Positions 22,705-27,941 of a stretch of 27,941 nucleotides of DNA are shown here, one piece after another (position 1 is the stretch's first letter; each line of letters opens with the position of its first letter). The notes under the pieces were generated by a model. It was not told the DNA's origin, ran no database searches, and saw only the letters and a list, made by a program, of their open reading frames with translations. The translations under genes were made by a program, and so were the position numbers. Origin of the DNA: Clostridium sp. CAG:302 (lineage in GTDB: Bacteria > Bacillota_I > Bacilli_A > RF39 > UBA660); NCBI GenBank assembly GCA_000431795.1, contig FR887367.1, positions 1 to 27,941 of the forward strand, written 5' to 3'.

Positions 22705-24180
22705 CTATTTAGTTATATTGCTTTTATTAGTTAATTTTTTATAATTTGATTTGGATAAACCAAAAACACTGTTAAATCTTCCATTCTGTAAGACCAAAGT
22801 ATCATTATTTGATTCAACAAAGTCTTTTCTTTCTTTTATTTCATCAAGTGTTAAAGTTAATATTGAAGCACTTTTAACTACATATGGTAATACTCCTAGT
22901 GATTCTAAATATGGTAATACATTTTTTAAATGTTCTACATTCTTATTAATAATTAACGGTGTTAAATATGCTTGTCCATAATTTTCTTTTATATAATTAA
23001 TTGATTTTTCTATCTCTTCTGTTGCCTTTAAAAATATGCTACCAGTGATTGGTATATTATTCTTTTTACATACCTCAATTATTTTCTCTACCTCTTCAGC
23101 GGTTTTATAAAATACACTACCGGTGATTGATATATTATTTTCTCTACATACCTCAATTATTTTTTCTATCTCTTCGGATGTCTTTAAAAATACACTACCA
23201 GTGATTGGTATATTATTCTCTATGCATACTTTAATTATTTTTTTTATATCTTTTGATGTCTTTAAATATATGTTACCAGTGATTGGTATATTATTTTCTT
23301 TACATACTTTAATTATTTTTTCTATCTCTTCGGATGTCTTTAAAAATACACTACCAGTGATTGGTATATTATTTTCTCTACACACTTTAATTATATTTTC
23401 TATCTCTTCGGCTGTCTTTAAAAATACATTACCGGTTACCGGTATATTATTTTTTTTACACACTTTAATTATTTTTTCTATATCTTCAGCTGTTTTATGA
23501 AATACACTACTAGTGATTGGTATATTATTTTTTCTACATACTTCAATTATTTTTTCTATCTCTTCTGCCGTTTTATGAAATACGCTACCGGTAATTGGTA
23601 TATTATTTTCTCTGCATACTTTAATTATTCTTTCTATTTCTTCAGATGTTTTCTTAAATACACTACTGGTGATTGGTATATTATTTTTATTGCATACTTT
23701 AATTATCCTTTTTATTTCATCCATACTATTTCTTGATATGGCTGCTGATATTACTAATGATTTATCGTTAAACAGTCCTTCTATTTGTTTTATTCTATCA
23801 ATAGAAGTACTTAGTATTGATGTTATTCTATTTATATATTCTATACCATAGTTATTTAATACATAATTATATGTTTCTTTTAAATTTTTGGGATTAGTAT
23901 TTAATATGTGCAATGTTGTTTCTATATTGCCTGTATTTATTTTTGTTGTTATTAAAAATTCATAGTTTTCTTTGATGTTATTAACAGCCTTATACATAAT
24001 ACTAGGACATTTTTCTATATTTCTAGCATTAATGTGTAATTCTTTTACCAAATAATTTAGAGTTTTATCTATATCTTGATATTCACCATATTCTAGTATG
24101 TTATTATTTTTATTAATAACTTTTGTAGCATCTATACCATATTTTTTTAACAAACTTTCTAATGTATAAGCTTCAATCAT
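22705..24180 (-). CDS. mTERF-like helical repeat protein with 26-residue repeats
   Basis: A 491-aa protein with no signal or membrane helix. Residues 150-409 are ten tandem 26-residue units; the first nine are nearly uniform, KT(A/S)EEIEKIIKVC(R/K)ENNIPITGSVF, and the tenth is degenerate. Each unit would form two helices. The flanks (NIEKCPSIMYKAVNNIKENY near 54-73; VVKSASILTLTLDEIKERKD near 436) resemble mTERF motifs, the solenoid family that binds nucleic acid in organelles. A nucleic-acid or protein-binding solenoid is therefore likely; function unknown. Variable positions are unit residue 1 (K/H/L/Y), 14-15 and 22-23 (G/S, S/N). AGGAGGTAA precedes the ATG at 24180; a similar 90-aa gene lies nine bases upstream, so they are co-transcribed. 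Confidence 0.7.
   Translation of the reverse strand: MIEAYTLESLLKKYGIDATKVINKNNNILEYGEYQDIDKTLNYLVKELHINARNIEKCPSIMYKAVNNIKENYEFLITTKINTGNIETTLHILNTNPKNLKETYNYVLNNYGIEYINRITSILSTSIDRIKQIEGLFNDKSLVISAAISRNSMDEIKRIIKVCNKNNIPITSSVFKKTSEEIERIIKVCRENNIPITGSVFHKTAEEIEKIIEVCRKNNIPITSSVFHKTAEDIEKIIKVCKKNNIPVTGNVFLKTAEEIENIIKVCRENNIPITGSVFLKTSEEIEKIIKVCKENNIPITGNIYLKTSKDIKKIIKVCIENNIPITGSVFLKTSEEIEKIIEVCRENNISITGSVFYKTAEEVEKIIEVCKKNNIPITGSIFLKATEEIEKSINYIKENYGQAYLTPLIINKNVEHLKNVLPYLESLGVLPYVVKSASILTLTLDEIKERKDFVESNNDTLVLQNGRFNSVFGLSKSNYKKLTNKSNITK
22954..23733 (-). repeat. Ten tandem 78-bp coding repeats
   Basis: In-frame 78-bp units encoding the 26-residue repeats. Several differ by only a few bases. 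Each has the near-palindrome TACCAGTGATTGGTA (or TACCGGTTACCGGTA) at the same place, encoding IPITG. The likeness at DNA level points to recent amplification or gene conversion, and copy number may vary between strains. Confidence 0.9.
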
Positions 24181-24189
24181 AATTACCTC

Positions 24190-24462
24190 CTATGAAAGTT
24201 CATCTAATAGTGAAATATCATTTTCTATTTCTTCTATATAGTTATTTCCTAATTTTTTTATTAAATTGTTTATTTTTACTCTAAATTCTTCTTTTGGACA
24301 AATAAATATTAGTACTTGCCTTTCAAAAATATCTTCAGTATCTTCAAAACCTAATGATATAAAATACTTAATGTTATCTATCACATCATCTTTTAATAAG
24401 TAAATAGAATTAATTATACTACTACCATAAATTTTTTCTATTCTATCAAAATCTATATTCAT
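24190..24462 (-). CDS. Small mTERF-like partner protein
   Basis: A 90-aa helical protein of the same style as the downstream 491-aa protein: NIKYFISLGFEDTEDIFERQ and FRVKINNLIKKLGNNYIEEI recall mTERF-type helix pairs, where a short loop follows LG. No catalytic motif. AGAAGGTAA precedes the ATG at 24462; the stop is nine bases from the next start. It may be a partner, a paralog or a separated N-terminal part of the repeat protein. The upstream side is the triple hairpin after mutL. Confidence 0.6.
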   Translation of the reverse strand: MNIDFDRIEKIYGSSIINSIYLLKDDVIDNIKYFISLGFEDTEDIFERQVLIFICPKEEFRVKINNLIKKLGNNYIEEIENDISLLDELS

Positions 24463-24494
24463 ATATATTACCTTCTTTACAATATAAATATTTT

Positions 24495-24529
24495 TTAATT
24501 TAGAGACTATATAATAGGCTCTAAATTAA
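24495..24529 (-). repeat. Tandem hairpin C after mutL
   Basis: On minus: arms TTAATTTAGAG and CTCTAAATTAA (11 bp perfect), inner C-CTAT ... ATAG-T. It abuts hairpin B with no spacer. Confidence 0.7.
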
Positions 24530-24555
24530 CATAAAAAGACCTTAGGCTTTTTATG
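24530..24555 (-). terminator. Tandem hairpin B after mutL
   Basis: On minus: arms CATAAAAAG and CTTTTTATG (9 bp perfect), inner C-CTAAGG-T. The T5 in its second arm could serve as the U-tract for hairpin A or B. It abuts both neighbours. Confidence 0.65.
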
Positions 24556-24582
24556 TAAGTAAGAGACCTAGGCTCTTACTTA
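24556..24582 (-). repeat. Tandem hairpin A at the mutL stop codon
   Basis: On minus: arms TAAGTAAGAG and CTCTTACTTA (10 bp perfect), inner C-CTAGG-T. The first three bases of the stem are the mutL stop codon. Confidence 0.7.
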
Positions 24583-26355
24583 TACTACTCTTTTAAACAT
24601 TCTTTCTATTTCATAAGTAGTAAAATGTATTATAGTAGGTCTTCCATGAGGACAATTAAATGGATTATTACACTTTCTAAGTTTATTAATTATCTCTTCT
24701 TGGGCTTCTTTAGTTATTCTAGTATTAGCTTTAATACTCATTTTACAACTTACTAATTTAGCTAAATTATCATTAAACTTAGCTAAACTAAAATCTTTAC
24801 CTTTATTTGTTATATCTTCAAATATTTTAGATATTATCTCTTTTTCTCTACCCTTAGTAAACCAAGTAGGATGTGATAGAATACGATATGAATTACTACC
24901 AAACTCTTCTACTTTGATATTTAAACTATCTAAAATATCAATATTTTCTTTTACTTTTATAAATTCATTATTAGGTAGTTCAATTATGATAGGTATAAGA
25001 GGCGTTATGGTATTACCACTGGGATGGGCAAGTAAATAAGAATTTCTCTCATAATTAATTCTTTCTTCAGCAGCATGCTGGTCTATTAGATAGATTCCTT
25101 TTTCATTTTCACATACTATATATGTACCTAAGGCTAGTCCAATAGGATATAATTCAGGAAGTGTGTCTTTAGGTCTTTCTTCAATATATTTTTCTTCCTC
25201 TTCAGTATCATATTCATTATTTTGTTCATAGTTAAAGTTAATTAAATTAGTTAATCTTTCTTTATCAGGATTTACTACACTTGGTTCATTTATGATATTT
25301 CGATCTAAATTTAATGCTAGATTTTCATACTTTAATTGTGGTTCTTCTTTTACTTCTATCTTTGGTATTAATAATTTTGTTTTTATTGTATCCACAATTA
25401 ATGTTGATATAAGTGTTTTTAAATCTTCAAAATTACTAAACTTAATATCTTGTTTAGAAGGATGAATATTTACATCAATTAATGATGGATCAGTATCTAT
25501 TTTAATTACCACGATTGGATATCTAGTATCTTCTTTGAAGGATGAATAAGAATCATTTATTACTTTATTTAGTACTTGATTTCTTATTACTCTTCCATTT
25601 ACTAGGACAGTCATATGATTTCTTGAGGCTCTATTTACTTCAGGTAAGGAAATGTAACCTGATACATCGTAGTCGTCATTAGAACCATTTATCGCAAGCA
25701 TCTTTTTAGTTATTTCTAAACCATATATTGATTTTATTACTTTAAGTAAATTACCAGACCCATCGGTATTTAATAGTTCTTTTTCGTCATTAGTTAATCT
25801 AAACTTAATACTTGGATATGATAGAGCCATTTTATTTACATATTCAGTAACTCCCGCTAGTTCAGCATAAGGACTGGATAGATGTTTTAATCTGGCAGGG
25901 GTATTATAGAACATATTGGTAACTGTTATTTGTGTTCCTTTTCTGGCATCACCATTTTTATTTTCAAGTATTTTTCCACCTTTGATGTGGACAATTGTTC
26001 CTACTTCGCCTTGTGATGTTTTTAGTAGAACTTCGGATACTGCAGCAATTGATGGTAAGGCCTCACCACGGAAACCTAGAGAGTTTATGTTAAATAGATC
26101 ATCATCGGTATATAGTTTACTAGTGGCATGTCTTTGAAAGGCTAAAACAGCATCATCTTTATCCATACCTATACCATTATCAGTAACCACAATTTCTCTT
26201 AGGCCTGCTTCTTTTAGGTCTATTTTTATTTCAGTACTTTTGGCATCAACAGAGTTTTCCACTAGTTCCTTAACTATTGATACTACTTTTTCTACTACTT
26301 CTCCTGCTGCTATTTTATTGGATAGTAGTTCACTCATTACTTTTATTCTACTCAT
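24580..26355 (-). CDS. mutL: DNA mismatch repair protein MutL
   Basis: A 591-aa mismatch repair ATPase and nicking endonuclease. GHKL ATPase motifs: IAAGEVVEK (15-23), KELVENSVDA with E33/N34, DNGIGM (59-64) and GFRGEAL (94-100). After a charged linker (about 330-400) the C-terminal domain has the endonuclease metal site DQHA-x2-E-x4-E (425-436), SCK (536-538) and CPHGRP (568-573), so this is the nicking type used by bacteria without MutH. I start at the ATG at 26355: GAGGTG lies just before it, in the last codons of truB, with the ATG two bases after the truB stop. mutS is not seen. Three abutting hairpins follow the stop. Confidence 0.96.
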   Translation of the reverse strand: MSRIKVMSELLSNKIAAGEVVEKVVSIVKELVENSVDAKSTEIKIDLKEAGLREIVVTDNGIGMDKDDAVLAFQRHATSKLYTDDDLFNINSLGFRGEALPSIAAVSEVLLKTSQGEVGTIVHIKGGKILENKNGDARKGTQITVTNMFYNTPARLKHLSSPYAELAGVTEYVNKMALSYPSIKFRLTNDEKELLNTDGSGNLLKVIKSIYGLEITKKMLAINGSNDDYDVSGYISLPEVNRASRNHMTVLVNGRVIRNQVLNKVINDSYSSFKEDTRYPIVVIKIDTDPSLIDVNIHPSKQDIKFSNFEDLKTLISTLIVDTIKTKLLIPKIEVKEEPQLKYENLALNLDRNIINEPSVVNPDKERLTNLINFNYEQNNEYDTEEEEKYIEERPKDTLPELYPIGLALGTYIVCENEKGIYLIDQHAAEERINYERNSYLLAHPSGNTITPLIPIIIELPNNEFIKVKENIDILDSLNIKVEEFGSNSYRILSHPTWFTKGREKEIISKIFEDITNKGKDFSLAKFNDNLAKLVSCKMSIKANTRITKEAQEEIINKLRKCNNPFNCPHGRPTIIHFTTYEIERMFKRVV

Positions 26356-26356
26356 A

Positions 26357-27223
26357 CTACACCTCAATCATTTTATATGGTTTTACTTTATTATCTCCAC
26401 TCGCTATGTAGATAGCTATTTCTTTTCCTTCTTTATCTAGTAATAGAGATATGTTCTCTTTAAAAAACTTATCTAGTACCATTCCATTTTTTACTTTAGT
26501 AAGGAGAGGCTCCTCTATTACAGTAGTTTTTATATTGGGTAGACACTCTTTAATACTAAGTAATTTATAGTTATTCTCTTCAATATCTTTTAGAGTATAA
26601 GCATCTTTTAGAGTAAATATTCCCTGTCTTGTTCTTATTAGATTTTTCATAGTACCATAGGTATTTAAACTATAGGCTATATCTCTAATTAAACTTCTTA
26701 TATATGTTCCTTTACTTACTTCACATCTAATAGTAAACTCTACTGCACCCTTTATATGTTTTAAGTCACTTATTAATTCTAGAGAGTATACTTCTACTTC
26801 TTTACTTGGAGGAGTTACTGGAGTGCCACTGCGGGCATACTCATATAGTTTTCTCCCTCCTACTTTGACTGCTGAATAAAGAGGTACTTCTTGGTTATAT
26901 TTACCTATGTAACTTTTTAGCACTTTTAGTAGTTCTTCTTTAGTTACATTAGGGATATTTCTTTTGATTTCTGTTCCAGTTATATCTAACATATCTGTTT
27001 CATAGCCTAGTATTACTTCGGCAATGTACTCTTTGGTATTACTAGTTAGAAGTTCAGATACTTTAAGAGCTCTACCTATGGGGAGTACTAGTACACCTGT
27101 TGCTAATGGGTCTAATGTTCCTGTATGACCAACTTTTTTGGTATTTAATTTTTTTGATACTATGTTTACTATATCTCTACTGGTATAGTCTTTAGGTTTA
27201 TTTATGACAATTATTCCATTCAT
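26357..27223 (-). CDS. truB: tRNA pseudouridine-55 synthase TruB
   Basis: A 288-aa enzyme that makes pseudouridine 55 in the T loop of tRNAs. Seen: GIIVINKPKDYTSRD, the catalytic GHTGTLDPLATGVL with D38, the KEYIAEVILGYETDMLDITG block, QEVPLYSAVKVGGRKLYEYAR and the C-terminal CEVSKGTYIRSLIRDI. The start at 27223 lies 26 bases inside nrnA; its stop is one base before the mutL ATG. The three genes are thus one coupled unit. In Bacillus truB also lies in the nusA-infB-rbfA cluster, so that cluster may continue upstream, outside the window. Confidence 0.96.
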   Translation of the reverse strand: MNGIIVINKPKDYTSRDIVNIVSKKLNTKKVGHTGTLDPLATGVLVLPIGRALKVSELLTSNTKEYIAEVILGYETDMLDITGTEIKRNIPNVTKEELLKVLKSYIGKYNQEVPLYSAVKVGGRKLYEYARSGTPVTPPSKEVEVYSLELISDLKHIKGAVEFTIRCEVSKGTYIRSLIRDIAYSLNTYGTMKNLIRTRQGIFTLKDAYTLKDIEENNYKLLSIKECLPNIKTTVIEEPLLTKVKNGMVLDKFFKENISLLLDKEGKEIAIYIASGDNKVKPYKMIEV

Positions 27224-27941
27224 TTATACTCTTACCTACTTCTATTATTAACTTTTCTTTTAGTTCTTTATAAGGCATAGCGGTTGTTATACCAGCGGCA
27301 TTTACGTGGCCTCCTCCGCCAAAGATAGAGGCTATTCTACTGACATCAATATGGCCACTACGAAGAGATACTCTAGTTTGATTAGGGTATTTTCTTAAGA
27401 ATATTGATACTTCAACGGTATCTATTTCAAGAGGAATACCTACGAGAATACCACATTCGTCTTCATCAACATTATACTTCTCCATATCTTCGGAAGTTAT
27501 GAAAGAAACTGCTAGGGCATTATTATTATATAGTTCTAGATTATCTAGGGCTTTCTTCTTGATATTAAACTGGTTTATGGTAATGGTTCTTAGTACTTTC
27601 TTATATATGTCAGAAAGGTCTACTAGTGAAGATAGTTCGGCGGCCATAGTAAAAGTACTAGGAAGAACATTCTGGTGGGCAAAACCGCCAGTATCTGTTA
27701 GTAATCCCACTGCTAGAGGAAGAGCCAAATCTTCATCAATACTAACATTCATTTCTTTTATTAAATTATATATTATCTCGCAGCAAGCAGGATAGTTCTC
27801 TACTAGGTTTACATCTCCATACATAGTATTTGTCATATGGTGGTCAATTACTAGTTTCTTTGACACAGTATCAAGTAAATAGGCACTATTTACTCTGTCA
27901 ATACTTCCAGTATCTAGTATAACTGCTGTATCATATTTCTT
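27198..27941 (-). CDS. nrnA: NrnA-type DHH/DHHA1 phosphoesterase (5' end outside window)
   Basis: The visible 247 residues match NrnA, which degrades oligoribonucleotides (nanoRNA) and dephosphorylates pAp. The frame is open to the window edge and reads ILDTGSIDRVNSAY, then the DHH motif VIDHHMTN, GLLTDTGGF with the further metal-binding Asp, and the C-terminal DHHA1 domain ending FGGGGHVNAAG. A GTG at 27866 is not the start because conserved family sequence continues upstream of it. It overlaps truB by 26 bases. About 70-80 N-terminal residues should be missing. Confidence 0.92.
   Translation of the reverse strand, partial: KKYDTAVILDTGSIDRVNSAYLLDTVSKKLVIDHHMTNTMYGDVNLVENYPACCEIIYNLIKEMNVSIDEDLALPLAVGLLTDTGGFAHQNVLPSTFTMAAELSSLVDLSDIYKKVLRTITINQFNIKKKALDNLELYNNNALAVSFITSEDMEKYNVDEDECGILVGIPLEIDTVEVSIFLRKYPNQTRVSLRSGHIDVSRIASIFGGGGHVNAAGITTAMPYKELKEKLIIEVGKSINEWNNCHK

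Noticed and set aside
22954..23733. CRISPR-like array
   Set aside because: Units are 78 bp with no distinct spacers, are in frame and encode a regular 26-residue motif; no cas gene is near.
22751..23851. Several long plus-strand open frames with internal repeats opposite the repeat gene
   Set aside because: They are mirror readings of the 78-bp array: no ribosome sites, hydrophobic low-complexity products, and the minus frame has a clear start and a coherent repeat protein.
24495..24582. Riboswitch or T-box for the downstream mTERF-like genes
   Set aside because: No conserved aptamer or T-box motif (such as the TGGN bulge) is seen; the elements are simple hairpins tied to the mutL stop codon.

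Overview
The window is strongly AT-rich DNA from a low-GC, spore-forming Bacillota. It carries the 5' part of a 16S rRNA gene with a Bacillus-type boxA leader, the late forespore sigma factor sigG, the spore coat gene gerQ and a YlmC/YmxH-type gene. All readable genes use the standard bacterial code. The 16S text and gene mix suggest an uncultured gut-type Bacilli lineage (RF39/RFN20-like); this placement is inference and needs a 16S search.

Layout. 1-935: 5' end of 16S rRNA (minus strand) and its upstream region, made of three promoter+boxA units about 190 bp apart. 936-2702: a DUF402 gene and a class B sortase, transcribed divergently from back-to-back promoters. 2703-7077: an accessory-looking stretch with tRNA-Trp, a truncated VirD4/TraG coupling-protein fragment (likely remnant of a conjugative element), a membrane-anchored small protein, an InlB-repeat metallopeptidase, an XRE regulator with a palindrome over its promoter, a desulfoferrodoxin and some decayed sequence. 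7078-10368: one very large gene joining an Mrr-like nuclease domain to an nSTAND3-type NTPase, the best candidate here for a single-gene anti-phage system. 10420-14997: yidD, an ABC-exporter membrane domain with no ATPase domain, pduL, gerQ, a LemA-like gene, a PF06541 membrane protein, ung and a type IV prepilin-like gene. 15121-19626: ylmC/ymxH-like gene, an APH/NahK-like sugar kinase, sigG, then prepilin-lspA-rluD. 19724-21403: DUF192-gpsA (+ strand) convergent with a zinc-ribbon membrane protein. 21496-27941: nrnA-truB-mutL, two adjacent genes with mTERF-like helical repeats, a 70-aa unknown gene and miaA.

How the genes work together. nrnA, truB and mutL overlap or abut and form a translationally coupled minus-strand operon. 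lspA-rluD is the usual Firmicutes pair. Sporulation genes have putative sporulation-type promoters. Most simple promoters I found show hexamers with exactly 17-bp spacing. Terminators often include the last codons and stop codon of the gene they end, which points to a compact genome.

Most noteworthy observations: (i) seven 3'-end hairpins at three loci (after the sortase, ylmC and mutL genes), directly abutting one another, with unrelated stems but the same internal core (AG-C ... T-CT, a C.U mismatch in the sense strand); (ii) a 491-aa protein with ten 26-residue repeats, very similar at DNA level, beside a second small protein of the same style, both inserted between mutL and miaA; (iii) the Mrr-nSTAND3 protein; (iv) the triplicated rRNA promoter/boxA unit.
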